In this document: positions 15,601 through 23,995 of the stretch, in pieces
How the letters are laid out: every line of letters starts with the position of its first letter
Numbering within the stretch: position 1 is the stretch's first letter
Origin: an uncultured Halomicronema sp.
GTDB taxonomy: Bacteria > Cyanobacteriota > Cyanobacteriia > Phormidesmidales > Phormidesmidaceae
Assembly (NCBI GenBank): GCA_937899725.1
Contig: CALCCA010000177.1
Location: 1 to 55,333, forward strand
Length of the DNA stretch: 55,333 nucleotides
Reading direction: 5' to 3'
Position numbers and translations under genes: made by a program
The notes under the pieces: model-generated
Database searches by the model: none
Told to the model about the DNA's origin: nothing
Seen by the model: the letters and a program-made list of their open reading frames with translations, nothing else

Positions 15601-17840
15601 ATATTTCAGAAAGACGCTGGGTCGATACTCAGCAAGTGCAAATATTCGCCGCTGATGTACACGCCGAAAAACAGTTGGTTGCCACGGCAGGGCTCGACCA
15701 AACGGTAAAAATTTGGGACTTTTCTGGGCAAGAGAAATACGACATCGATATTTCTCAGCAGATGTCAGACTCAACTCAAATTTGGGATGTTCGGCTGACA
15801 GCTGCGGGCGATCGCCTCGCCGTGATTGATAGCGCGGGCCAACTCATGCTCTGGCAACTTGCCGCTGATCAAGCTGAGCCGGAATTATTGCGTCAGGCCC
15901 ATGTCTCTGAGAACTTTCTGACCCGCCTGGTGTCGAGTCCTGATAAATCCGTTTTAGCTACGGCAGGGGCCGACGGCATGATCCGCCTGTGGCAGGCTGA
16001 CACGCTCGCCCCCCTCGCCGACTGGCAGGCCCATGACGTGCCTATCAGTAGCCTGTACTTTAGTGGCGGTCAGCAGCTCGTGTCGGCCGACTATGAGGGC
16101 CAGATTCGAGTTTGGTCCACCGAGACTGCAGAAACTGGTCAGGGCAGAACCCCATTACGCGAGTTTTCGGTATCGAGTCCCGACAATACCCCCCTGAGCA
16201 CCTTTGGCCTGGCCGTGAGCCCTGAGGGTGATTTCCTGGCCGCCGCGTCAGAAGACGGTTTTGTGCGGCTTTGGGACTTAGCGTCCGGCGAACTGTTACA
16301 GCAATTTTTAGCCCATAATGGCCGCTGGATCACGGCGATTGACTTTGTGACCGGCTTGCGCCCCGATACTGCTCAGACCCAGGTGTTACAACTGGTGACA
16401 GCCGATGATCAAGGCGCGATTCGGAGCTGGTCAGTCGATGCCGCCCAGAGTGTTCAACTTCAGGAGTTGAAAGGACATCAGGGTTGGATTTGGAATTTGC
16501 TCCACACCTCTCAAGCGACTCTGTCCCAAACGGCAGCAGCGACAGCGACCGATCCACTCCTGATCTCTACTGGCATTGATGGCCGCTTGCGCTTTTGGGA
16601 TCTGAACCACATCTTTGAACAAAATTCTGGCTTTCTCACCAGCGTGATAGGGCATCAAGATCCAGAGTTTGGTTGGGGCCAGGCTTGGAGTACCAGCTAT
16701 AGTGCCAGTCGCAAGTTGCTGGCGACTGCTGGCTCTGATGGCACTGCGAAGGTTTGGCAGTTAGCAGACCCTGCAGAGGCTCAACAACACCCGCAATTCC
16801 GGTTTCAACTCCAGCATGAAACGGAGCCCTCGTCCCAGTGTGAAGCGCTAGCGACGAATATTGACGTGTTTTGGGTCGTTTTTTCCCCTGATGAGTCCAC
16901 GATCGCCACAGCTGGGGCTGACTGTACTGTGCGACTTTGGGATAGTGAAACGGGTCAACCGCGCCCTGGGGTGATGCAGCACGAGGCCGATGCCTTTGTG
17001 TACAGCGTAGCGTTCAGCCCTGATGGTAACTACATTGCTTCCGCTGACTCTAGGGGCCGCCTCTTTTTGTGGACAGCTGCCGGTGAGCTAGTGGGGAATT
17101 TTCTGCCCACGGAAGCGGGGGCCGCAAATCCGAAGAAACAACCCGTCTTTGCAGTTAAGTTTAGCCCTGATGGTGATTACATTGCGACCGCTAGTGAAGA
17201 CGGGAACGTCAAGCTCTGGGCCTTAGAAGTTGGTCAAGACGGCAACCGGCAATTGCCAGCTGAGCCGATCGCTACTTTGGCGGGGCATCGTCAAGGCGCC
17301 ACCAGCGTTGACTTTAGCGGCGATGGTCTGATTGCCACCGCCGGGAAGGATGGCACCGTGCGCATTTGGGAAATGGCCACTGTGCTCCAACAGGAGTTTC
17401 CTCAACCGATTCAGGCACTGTCGGCCTACAGTCGGCGGGTCACTTGGGTCGAGTTTCAGCAAACGGAGGGCGCCCCCACCGAGTGGCTGGCGACCGCCAG
17501 TAAAGACGGCTCAGTGATTATCTGGGATCGCAGCCTAGAGGGTTGGGGGTTTCAGCAACCGGGCAACGTGTTTAAGCGGCGCTATCAGTTTGCCGGTCAT
17601 CAGGAGGGCGCATTCAGTGCGACGTTTATCCATGCCGGTCAGCAAATCGCAGTCGCTCAGGGAGATGGCGACATTAAGCTGTGGCCATTAGAAACGACCC
17701 CACAGCTGATCGAGCGCGCTTGCCAATGGCTCGACACAGCATCTGAAACGCTATCAGCCGAGCGATCGCCAGAATCGATCTGGCCTGGGCAAAGTACACC
17801 CACTCCGGATATTGCCACCGTGTGCCGTAAATATGAGTAA
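12669..17840 (+). CDS. Giant membrane-anchored STAND NTPase with TPR-like and WD40 repeats
   Basis: A 1,723-residue protein. Residues 1-190 resemble an NTPase fold that has lost its P-loop. About 200-470 is helical and TPR-like. A STAND-type NTPase follows with Walker A GPSGVGKS at 536-543 and Walker B LVFDQFEEFF at 622-631. A winged-helix-like stretch leads to a single transmembrane segment near 895-916. From about 1000 on there are 14 recognisable WD motifs (IWD, LWQ, VWS and so on), enough for two seven-bladed propellers. The ATG at 12669 overlaps the upstream ATPase gene. The architecture fits a regulated oligomerising switch that senses a ligand with its WD40 part. Whether it serves immunity, stress signalling or development cannot be read from sequence. 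Confidence 0.85.
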   Translation: MTISKVPALSSANQDALRSLIRSIERSQGTFSLILARCNYRMLRDRVRTALTQQLQVPLQAVDLTPHSSTLYTAIGRALGNKPPTAIIVSGLETVTDLDTFLRVANQSREEFRNNLACPLVIWVTDSLLNRLIRDATDFESWASVTLEFETDLSELTQFVEQTADTIFEQLLNSRENIFLDNQVLDLDQKSPLRAELRTACEEIHQYLDPLPSAVEASSQFILGRVADNNTEAARQHYERSLELWQQVGHQDRYGHVQFYLGLWWGNYAVRHLPDRTAGLQKSRAWLEAAIQTFEAIEQHHRVAQFINYLGEVLHRQADWLALDELAHQAFTLHQRFCDYFRQAKALGFMAAVAIAHQKWVQAEYHANLALSTWQQAAELMMAEGDHAALLNWERKFHRPWYLYFLGAAQRHSQNFVPATQTLEEARQTARPSYDPDLYTYILNELREVYFTQKAYLKAYETRQLRREIQSQFNLRPFVGPGRLQASQEVTNPSLPQPQSRDHIAPEIATSVRYQDITALLQRIERKDFRLSVIYGPSGVGKSSVLQAGLLPALEQRTFEGRPVIAVLQQVYQNWIPELGHQLTQACQEIYPDATPIPTFDSLEAILQQLRENEERYFKTVLVFDQFEEFFFANSNVDERYRFYDFAASCLKILDVEIILSMKEDYLHYLLVCNRLTDLAIIGNNILDKKILYYIGNFTQEETYNIVKNRTQHTRIKFDDDLIDQMVQDLADQFDQVRPIELQIVGAQLQTEEITTLARYQELAQNGCQPKEELVNRYLENVVEDCGAENQDLAEIILYLLTSKEGTRPVKTKSELMQEKLYEALSSTPQQIDLILGIFVRAGLVLLVPSAPADSYQLVHDYLVNLIREKVETKHQEKITDLMKQVRGLDKTVRLLAGLLISIISVGCVLYLLYRNNKLLYQVTQLERDSIENQSKFDGYQLNSLESAVRVADQFNERSVLEKRTTLPIHTLQSILDNISERRWVDTQQVQIFAADVHAEKQLVATAGLDQTVKIWDFSGQEKYDIDISQQMSDSTQIWDVRLTAAGDRLAVIDSAGQLMLWQLAADQAEPELLRQAHVSENFLTRLVSSPDKSVLATAGADGMIRLWQADTLAPLADWQAHDVPISSLYFSGGQQLVSADYEGQIRVWSTETAETGQGRTPLREFSVSSPDNTPLSTFGLAVSPEGDFLAAASEDGFVRLWDLASGELLQQFLAHNGRWITAIDFVTGLRPDTAQTQVLQLVTADDQGAIRSWSVDAAQSVQLQELKGHQGWIWNLLHTSQATLSQTAAATATDPLLISTGIDGRLRFWDLNHIFEQNSGFLTSVIGHQDPEFGWGQAWSTSYSASRKLLATAGSDGTAKVWQLADPAEAQQHPQFRFQLQHETEPSSQCEALATNIDVFWVVFSPDESTIATAGADCTVRLWDSETGQPRPGVMQHEADAFVYSVAFSPDGNYIASADSRGRLFLWTAAGELVGNFLPTEAGAANPKKQPVFAVKFSPDGDYIATASEDGNVKLWALEVGQDGNRQLPAEPIATLAGHRQGATSVDFSGDGLIATAGKDGTVRIWEMATVLQQEFPQPIQALSAYSRRVTWVEFQQTEGAPTEWLATASKDGSVIIWDRSLEGWGFQQPGNVFKRRYQFAGHQEGAFSATFIHAGQQIAVAQGDGDIKLWPLETTPQLIERACQWLDTASETLSAERSPESIWPGQSTPTPDIATVCRKYE

Positions 17841-18057
17841 CGGCAAGGTAGACTCGCCAGCGCTTTCTTTTTTTGATTGTGCCAGTTAAATGGGCCAGTT
17901 GAGATAATGTCTCTGATTGCTCAATGGGCTCAGGCGATCGCACTATTCTGTAAGTGTGAGGGTTAAGGCCTCAGCAACCTCACTTGATTCGTGAACGATG
18001 TCAGGGCCTAAATCTACCGTTTGTTCTCCAGTCCTGCCTCCATTAGGAGTCAACCCC

Positions 18058-18270
18058 ATGAAACTCAACCTCACAGCTACCCTTAGTATCCTGTGTCTCA
18101 GTGCCGGTGTATTGACGGTTTGGGCAGGAACACAAACCCTCGCCCAAAACCTGCCAGCCGATGGCCCCGTGGCCAGCGAGTATGATCCGCCTAGTCGCTC
18201 TCGTCCCCGTGGCAGCTACCCCGGTGGCACCCGATTCATCGAGCCCACCCCTCACCGCAACTACGTCTAA
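18058..18270 (+). CDS. Small secreted protein, unknown function
   Basis: A 70-residue protein with an N-terminal signal peptide (MKLNLTATLSILCLSAGVLT, likely cleavage after TLAQ or nearby). The short mature part is rich in Pro, Ser, Arg and Gly (YDPPSRSRPRG; YPGG). AGGAG nine bases before the ATG supports the start. No family is recognised. It stands alone between the STAND operon and a convergent decarboxylase gene. Short secreted peptides of this kind occur widely in cyanobacteria. Confidence 0.65.
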   Translation: MKLNLTATLSILCLSAGVLTVWAGTQTLAQNLPADGPVASEYDPPSRSRPRGSYPGGTRFIEPTPHRNYV

Positions 18271-18341
18271 AATCTAATTCTGGTTGTGAACGAGGTTAGG
18301 TTGCCACTCAAGTCCTCGTCACTGGCCACGAGACACCCCTA

Positions 18342-18386
18342 CAGCGATGGATTTTGCTCCCTTCAAACAGCGGAAATCCATCGCTG
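18342..18386. terminator. 13-bp perfect stem-loop between convergent genes
   Basis: CAGCGATGGATTT (18342-18354) and AAATCCATCGCTG (18374-18386) form a perfect stem with a 19-base loop, downstream of both the small secreted protein gene and the decarboxylase gene. No T-run follows, so it may be a repeat element serving as a bidirectional terminator. The gap 18271-18528 holds nothing else. Confidence 0.4.
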
Positions 18387-18528
18387 AATCGTGAGTAGAG
18401 GGGGCTAAGCCGCCGCCCTCGCCCCAAAAACACGCTCTAAAACCGGATACGAATCTGAGTCATCTGTAGCGCTCTGCCATGAAGTCGCAGGAATGCTTGA
18501 TTTGGCCCTAACTTGAGCACCGGAGTGG

Positions 18529-19998
18529 CTACGTTGCCGATCGCTGGGTTGCAGCCCAGAACTGATCGATCGCCGCAAATATCAGCTCAATTTCGGCCAG
18601 GGTTGTGTAAGGGTTTAACAGCACCACCTTGAGCCAGTTGTGGCCGCGATATCGCGGCAGCGACAAAAAGGCCCGCGCTTCCTGCAGTAGATGCGCCTGT
18701 AGTTGGCGATTCCAGTCGTCCCACTGGTCTGCTGGCAGCCACTGGGGGCAGCCCCGAAAACAGACCAGATTCATCTCTGGCTCACTGGCCAACTGCAGCT
18801 CGGGTCGGGCTTTAACGGCGGCGGTGAAATGCGCCGTTAGGGCATAGTTAGCTGCGATCAGGGCGCGATAGCCCTGCTGTCCCACATGCTGCAAAGACAG
18901 CCACAGCTTTAGCACATCGGCATGGCGGGTGCCCTGCACCGCAATTTCACCCAGATTGACCCAGTCATCTTCCGTATTCATGTATGGGGCTGCGACTTGA
19001 AAGTGCTGCTGCAGCTGCTCCATCTCGCGAAACAATACCGAGGCGCAGGTTTTCGCCACATAGAGCCACTTTTGCGGATTAAACGTGACGGAATCGGCCT
19101 GCTCAATGCCCTGCAGGCGATCGCGATAGGCCTCAGCAAACATCAGTGCCCCCCCGTAGGCCGCATCGACGTGAAACCATAGGTCATGCTCACGAGCGAT
19201 CGCCGCTAGCTCTACCAGCGGGTCAATATTGCCCGTCACCGTTGTGCCCGCTGTCGCCACTAGTGCAAACGGTTTTTGGCCCTGCTGCTGAGCTTGGTGG
19301 ATCGCCTGACGCAGCGCCTGCAGATCCAGCTGTGACTGGTCGTTAGTGGCTACTGCGATCGCGCCATCGGTGCCTAACCCCAGCAGCATTGCCGCCTTTT
19401 TGATCGAGGAATGCGCCATTTCCGACACGAAAAAGACGGGAGGCTGCGCCTGGCCCGTCAGCCCCGTGTTGAGGGTGTCGAGCTTGACATTGCGAGCCAC
19501 GGCCAGGGCCTGCAGGTTAGCCAAACTACCGCCGCTGACCAACAGCCCGCCAGCGCGATCGCCCAGGCCAAATAGCTGTGCAATTTCGCGCAGCAGCAGC
19601 GGCTCCAACCGCGAAAACAACGGTGACATCTCGACGCTTAGCATGTTGTTATTGAGCGCCGCTACCACCCAATCGCCAACGATTGAAGCCGTTGTCGGCA
19701 GTGGATCCATGTGCCCCACATAGCCGGGATGAGCGGGGTTCATCGCCGTGCTCAATACGGTGTCTAGCGTCGCCATCAGGGTCGCAACGTCACCCGATTT
19801 TTCGGGCAGGGCGATCGCGGGTAAGGTCTGCAGCGCCGGCAAAGGGGTCTGGTCTGCCGCCCCGGTCAAATAATCCAAAATCCGCGTAGCGACCTGGCTC
19901 AGCAACGCCTCAATTGCCGCTCGATTCTCGCCCCGTGGGTGCACAAACGCAGTCTCAGGCAACCTCGAAAAATCCAAGTTCCAACTCCATCGCGTCAT
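18529..19998 (-). CDS. PLP-dependent group II amino acid decarboxylase
   Basis: A 489-residue enzyme of the pyridoxal-phosphate decarboxylase family that includes glutamate, aspartate, aromatic amino acid and 2,4-diaminobutyrate decarboxylases. The PLP lysine is Lys310 in FNPQKWLYV, and the cofactor-binding Asp278 is in [20 protein letters not shown] and the [12 protein letters not shown] entry are typical. I set the start at 19998; the frame extends another 37 residues without conserved sequence. Which amino acid is used cannot be told. It lies downstream of serine dehydratase in the betaine-catabolic region on the same strand, but a small gene on the opposite strand and a repeat lie between them, so it may be independently expressed. 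Confidence 0.85.
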   Translation of the reverse strand: MTRWSWNLDFSRLPETAFVHPRGENRAAIEALLSQVATRILDYLTGAADQTPLPALQTLPAIALPEKSGDVATLMATLDTVLSTAMNPAHPGYVGHMDPLPTTASIVGDWVVAALNNNMLSVEMSPLFSRLEPLLLREIAQLFGLGDRAGGLLVSGGSLANLQALAVARNVKLDTLNTGLTGQAQPPVFFVSEMAHSSIKKAAMLLGLGTDGAIAVATNDQSQLDLQALRQAIHQAQQQGQKPFALVATAGTTVTGNIDPLVELAAIAREHDLWFHVDAAYGGALMFAEAYRDRLQGIEQADSVTFNPQKWLYVAKTCASVLFREMEQLQQHFQVAAPYMNTEDDWVNLGEIAVQGTRHADVLKLWLSLQHVGQQGYRALIAANYALTAHFTAAVKARPELQLASEPEMNLVCFRGCPQWLPADQWDDWNRQLQAHLLQEARAFLSLPRYRGHNWLKVVLLNPYTTLAEIELIFAAIDQFWAATQRSAT

Positions 19999-20120
19999 CC
20001 CTGATTGTGAATGATTCCGCCCGCCAAAAGCGAACCGACAATTTGGCATTGATTCTAGCGAGCAAAATCTGGCAACATCCTCGCCCTTCGCCTTCTCCAG
20101 TGCCGACAACTCTGGCTGCT

Positions 20121-20187
20121 ACCTGAACCCCGAACCCTCTACCCCCTACTCTCGACCCTCGACTCTCGACCCTCCACTCCCCATCCC
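20121..20187. repeat. Simple-sequence repeat of CCCT/CGAC type
   Basis: A pyrimidine-rich run made of near-repeats of CTCGACCCT and CCGAACCCTCTACC. Its reverse complement closely resembles the run at 26457-26540, so the two copies lie in inverted orientation around the 20-26 kb gene block. This type of degenerate short tandem repeat is common between cyanobacterial genes. Confidence 0.6.
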
Positions 20188-20232
20188 AATTTCCCAATTC
20201 GCCAAAATGCTAATCTCTTAATCACCCTCTTT

Positions 20233-20505
20233 ATGCGATCGCTGATGGGCACTCAATCCACCGCTAAAACTATTTTTTTACTCGCTTCGATGGTGGGTTG
20301 GCTCATCGTCGGCGCTGCTCTGATGTATCTGTTTCCCACCCTGGCGGATCAGATTGTGGGCAGCGATCTCACCCATTTGTGGATGACCAATTTGACTCGC
20401 AGCGGCTATCAGCCCGCATTAGCGTGGACGGGTGGCGGTATCGCCCTGGCCATTACTACTGTCATGAATCTGGTTTGGTATCAGCGGTTTGACGGTCGAG
20501 TATAG
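20233..20505 (+). CDS. Small two-helix membrane protein
   Basis: A 90-residue protein with two clear hydrophobic helices (about residues 13-36 and 62-81) and an arginine-containing C-terminal tail. No recognisable family. ATGs at 20233 and 20245 are both possible; neither has a clear Shine-Dalgarno sequence. It lies on the strand opposite to its neighbours, between decarboxylase and serine dehydratase. It could be a small subunit or an orphan; membrane location is the only supported statement. Confidence 0.55.
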   Translation: MRSLMGTQSTAKTIFLLASMVGWLIVGAALMYLFPTLADQIVGSDLTHLWMTNLTRSGYQPALAWTGGGIALAITTVMNLVWYQRFDGRV

Positions 20506-20623
20506 ACCGAATTTTGACTGCCTCATCGCCCCAAACACCGCCCGCCGCCCCACCCCCTGAATCAATAGACCCATAAAGGTTGCCTTGCGGCTAAATCGAA
20601 ATTCCCAGCGATCGCGCTTCCCG

Positions 20624-22015
20624 TCAACACTCAATCACGTTCACGGTAGTCACATTCACCGCCAGCCCACCGCGAGAAGTTTCCTTATACTTTTCGTGCA
20701 TGTCGCGGCCCGTGTCGCGCATGGTTTTGATCACCTTATCGAGGTGAACGCAGTGTTCGCCATTGCCTTTCAGCGCCATGCGCGACGCGTTGATCGCCTT
20801 GATGGCACCCATCGCATTGCGTTCGATGCAGGGCACCTGCACTAGCCCGCCGACCGGGTCGCAGGTCAGACCGAGGTTATGTTCCATGCCAATTTCTGCC
20901 GCGTTCTCAACCTGTGCTGGGGTGCCGCCGAGGACTGCGGCTAAAGCCCCCGCCGCCATCGAGCAGGCGACGCCCACTTCCCCCTGACAGCCCACGTCTG
21001 CGCCTGAGATCGAGGCATTTTCTTTATAGAGGATGGCGATCGCCCCCGCCGTCAGCAAAAACCGAACAATGCCGTCGTCGCTCGCGCCGTGACAAAACCG
21101 ATGGTAGTAGTGCAACACCGCCGGGATGATGCCTGCTGCGCCATTGGTCGGAGCCGTCACGATACGCCCCCCAGCGGCATTCTCCTCGTTGACTGCCATG
21201 GCGTAGACATTCACCCAGTCCATGATGCTGAGCGGGTCGGCGAGGGCAAAGTCCGATCGCTCCTTCAGATGGCGATAAAGATCGGCAGCTCGCCGCTTCA
21301 CCTTGAGGCCGCCGGGCAGCGTGCCCGCGGTATGGCAGCCGCGAGAAACGCAGTCTTGCATGACCCGCCACAGCCGCAACAGCCCCGCCCGAATGTCGGT
21401 TTCGGACCGCCACACCAACTCGTTTTGCAGCATTAAGTCGCTGATGGCGATGCCGTCTTGTTGGCAATAGTCCAGCAGTTGTGCTGCCGTGGTGAACGGG
21501 TAGGGCACGGGGGATTGGTGCAGCTGCAGACGATCGATACAGGCCGCGTTTTCATCCACCACAAAGCCGCCACCAATGGAATAATAGGTGCGCGATCGCA
21601 GCATCGCCCCGAAGGCATCAAAGGCGGTGAACATCATGCCGTTGGGATGAAAGGGCAGGGGCTGCCAGTGAAAATTCAAGTCCGTCTTTTCGTCAAAGGG
21701 CACGGCATATTGCCGCAGCAGCCAGATCGAGTTGGTTTCGTGCACGCGGTGCAAATAGCCTTCCACCATATCGGTGTTGACCGATTCGGGCGATTCGCCT
21801 TCTAAGCCGAGGAGGATAGCGCGATCGCTGCCGTGTCCGCGTCCCGTTGCGCCCAGCGATCCGTGCAGGTCAATCTGCAGGCGTCTGATTTGATTTAGCA
21901 ATTCATCCCTGGCCAGCCCCTGGGCGAACTGTTGCGCCGCCTTCATCGGGCCAACCGTGTGGGAACTGGAAGGGCCGATGCCGATTTTGAAGATGTCGAA
22001 AACGCTGGTAGACAT
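20624..22015 (-). CDS. sdaA: L-serine ammonia-lyase, iron-sulfur type
   Basis: A single-chain L-serine dehydratase of 463 residues that converts serine to pyruvate and ammonia with a [4Fe-4S] cluster. The N-terminal beta domain starts [20 protein letters not shown], containing the SSSHT substrate motif. In the alpha domain the cluster cysteines are visible in [15 protein letters not shown] and VPCIERN. The ATG at 22015 is the family start; the longer open frame upstream runs through a 24-base tandem repeat. In this block it can complete glycine betaine breakdown: glycine plus methylene-THF gives serine, which this enzyme sends to pyruvate. Confidence 0.93.
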   Translation of the reverse strand: MSTSVFDIFKIGIGPSSSHTVGPMKAAQQFAQGLARDELLNQIRRLQIDLHGSLGATGRGHGSDRAILLGLEGESPESVNTDMVEGYLHRVHETNSIWLLRQYAVPFDEKTDLNFHWQPLPFHPNGMMFTAFDAFGAMLRSRTYYSIGGGFVVDENAACIDRLQLHQSPVPYPFTTAAQLLDYCQQDGIAISDLMLQNELVWRSETDIRAGLLRLWRVMQDCVSRGCHTAGTLPGGLKVKRRAADLYRHLKERSDFALADPLSIMDWVNVYAMAVNEENAAGGRIVTAPTNGAAGIIPAVLHYYHRFCHGASDDGIVRFLLTAGAIAILYKENASISGADVGCQGEVGVACSMAAGALAAVLGGTPAQVENAAEIGMEHNLGLTCDPVGGLVQVPCIERNAMGAIKAINASRMALKGNGEHCVHLDKVIKTMRDTGRDMHEKYKETSRGGLAVNVTTVNVIEC

Positions 22016-22022
22016 TTTGGGT

Positions 22023-22070
22023 GTGAGGGTAATTGAGTGGATGGGGGTGAGGGTAATTGGGTGGATGGGG
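22023..22070. repeat. 24-bp tandem repeat, two copies
   Basis: Units 22023-22046 and 22047-22070 differ by one base (GTGAGGGTAATTGRGTGGAT, then GGGG). They lie immediately upstream of the serine dehydratase start, where they would form part of its leader. Confidence 0.75.
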
Positions 22071-22086
22071 GTCGCAGGGACTGCAG

Positions 22087-22152
22087 GGGCGAGGCATTTG
22101 GTAAACAACGTTATTTGCCAATCCAGAAAGTAACAACCCAAATGCCTCGCCC
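22087..22152. repeat. Short inverted-repeat element with 15-bp arms
   Basis: GGGCGAGGCATTTGG (22087-22101) and CCAAATGCCTCGCCC (22138-22152) are perfect reverse complements 36 bases apart. The element lies between the MetF-like gene and serine dehydratase. GCGAGGCATTT-type arms are familiar from dispersed cyanobacterial repeats. It could also act as a stem-loop in the mRNA. Confidence 0.6.
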
Positions 22153-22181
22153 GTACGGGATATTGGCGGGAAACCGATATG

Positions 22182-22964
22182 TCACGCCGGAATGACCACG
22201 TCAGATTGGCGCGTAATCAGCCAGTCGCCCGATCGCTGAATGCCGCCAAAGGTATAGAGATGAAAATGGTCGATGCGATCGCCCAAGCCATCCACCAGAT
22301 AATCGGGCGTTTGCACGGTGAGCAGTTTGCCCAGACGTCCTGACTGATGACGCAAGCCTAGCAGGCTGGTTTTGACGCCGCAGATGTGGGCAAATTTCAG
22401 CAGCGTGGCAGGAGATGTGGGGCCAGCAATGCCGAGGTAGATGGGCAGGGTATTGAAGGTTTCAATGCGATCGAGCCAGCGATGAATGGTGGCCACATCC
22501 AATGACCACTGGGTCATGACGAACATTTCGGTGCCGGTGTCGCGGGCGTACTGGTTTTTCAAGTTGAGGAAATAATCGCACTCTCGCTCACTCAAGACCG
22601 GCATGCCTTCTGGGTGTCCGGCGACACCGACCCGCAGCCCGTCAAACAGTCCCGTTTCCAGCAGATCCAGCGTGGAGGTGAAGGGGCCAGCGGGGCGATC
22701 GGGGCTGCCGCCGATGAGGAGAACTTGGCGGATTTGCGCTTCGGTTTTGAGGGCAGACAGGTAGCTGGAGAGGTGGACGCGATCGCGGATGCTTCTCGCC
22801 GGAACGTGAGGAATCGGGGCACCCCCCAGCTGTCGCAGCTTGACCGCTTGGGCGACCACATCGCGATCGTCCGCCCCTGGCAAGTACGTGATCGACACCT
22901 CCCGGATGCCCTTCGGCAATGCCGAGACATCCACCTTTGGCGTGACTTCGATGGAAAACTGCAT
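22182..22964 (-). CDS. MetF-like methylenetetrahydrofolate reductase family protein
   Basis: A 260-residue TIM-barrel protein resembling 5,10-methylenetetrahydrofolate reductase: FSIEVTPK at the start, the [10 protein letters not shown] strand, a central [14 protein letters not shown] segment, and [13 protein letters not shown] for the substrate side. It is somewhat shorter than E. coli MetF (296 residues). Dimethylglycine and sarcosine dehydrogenases hand one-carbon units to THF as methylene-THF. A MetF-type enzyme beside them would reduce or recycle these units, which fits the block. It follows the EamA gene by 30 bases and is likely cotranscribed with it. Confidence 0.75.
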   Translation of the reverse strand: MQFSIEVTPKVDVSALPKGIREVSITYLPGADDRDVVAQAVKLRQLGGAPIPHVPARSIRDRVHLSSYLSALKTEAQIRQVLLIGGSPDRPAGPFTSTLDLLETGLFDGLRVGVAGHPEGMPVLSERECDYFLNLKNQYARDTGTEMFVMTQWSLDVATIHRWLDRIETFNTLPIYLGIAGPTSPATLLKFAHICGVKTSLLGLRHQSGRLGKLLTVQTPDYLVDGLGDRIDHFHLYTFGGIQRSGDWLITRQSDVVIPA

Positions 22965-22994
22965 TGCGTCAACCTGTGAAAGAAATGGGTCAGC

Positions 22995-23930
22995 TCAAGG
23001 CATCATGCTGCGTAATTTTCTGGGGTCAGGATTGCACACATCCTCGGCACTATCAGTGCCTCCCCGGTAAACCAAGGCCACACCGATCGCCGTAATCAAC
23101 AGACCCGCCGCATCGACCCAAGCGATTTGGTCGTTGAATAGGAGAAATCCCAGCAACAAGGTTGTGGGTGGGGAAAGATACATCAAACTAGACACTCGGG
23201 CCGCTGTGCGATATTCCAACAGCTTTAGCATCAGCCCGTAAGACCCAATTGAAAGCACGATGGTCAGCCAGGCCAGGGCCAACATGAGCGGCCCACTCCA
23301 CTGGATGCTCAAGCCCTCGACCAACACTGCCAAGGGCCACAGGGCGATCACGCTGACCACTGCCTGCACAAATAAACTGGGAATGACCGACAAATTCTGT
23401 CCTGCTTGGTTGCGGTTGAGATGCCGCTGATACAACGTTGCCAGGGTCATACTGGCCGCCGCGAGAAAGGGCAGGACATATCCGACCAGCGAAACCCCTG
23501 CCGCGCCATCTAGTTTGGTAACGACCACCAACACCACCCCGACTAAACCAATGCCCAAGCCCCACCACTGCACGGGCGATATTGATTCCCCCAACAGCGG
23601 GCCAGATAAAACGCTAGTTGCCATGGGCTGCAACGCCGTGATGAGGGCCACAATCCACGGAGAAACGCCGAGGGCGATCGCGCCAAACACAGCACTGAGC
23701 CAAATGGCGTGAGCGAGGAGGCCAATGATGGCGGAACGGGCGATCGCCGCTCGACTCGGGAATCGCAATTGGCGGCGATAGCTGAGCCAGATGAATAACA
23801 AGACGGCGACGCTCACATATCGAACAAACAGTAACGTAAAGGGGCCGGCATAAGGCAGCCCATACTTTGCCCCGATGAAACCGGAACTCCAGAGCACCAC
23901 AAACAATAATTCCAATCCGATCAGGTGCAT
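22995..23930 (-). CDS. EamA/DMT-family transporter
   Basis: A 311-residue membrane protein with ten predicted helices in two homologous EamA halves (LWSSGFIGAKYGLPYAGPFTL near the N-terminus; a second GxxxxA-rich half after residue 150). The family exports amino acids and other metabolites, and some members import. The ATG at 23930 was chosen; eight more in-frame residues are possible. It lies between the dehydrogenase and MetF genes on the same strand, so export of an amino acid made in excess during betaine breakdown is an inference. Confidence 0.82.
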   Translation of the reverse strand: MHLIGLELLFVVLWSSGFIGAKYGLPYAGPFTLLFVRYVSVAVLLFIWLSYRRQLRFPSRAAIARSAIIGLLAHAIWLSAVFGAIALGVSPWIVALITALQPMATSVLSGPLLGESISPVQWWGLGIGLVGVVLVVVTKLDGAAGVSLVGYVLPFLAAASMTLATLYQRHLNRNQAGQNLSVIPSLFVQAVVSVIALWPLAVLVEGLSIQWSGPLMLALAWLTIVLSIGSYGLMLKLLEYRTAARVSSLMYLSPPTTLLLGFLLFNDQIAWVDAAGLLITAIGVALVYRGGTDSAEDVCNPDPRKLRSMMP

Positions 23931-23995
23931 GTTCAAAGCCTCGTTGCAGTCCACTCTCTAGCAGCATAGAGTGGCCGTTGGATGATGACGATGTG

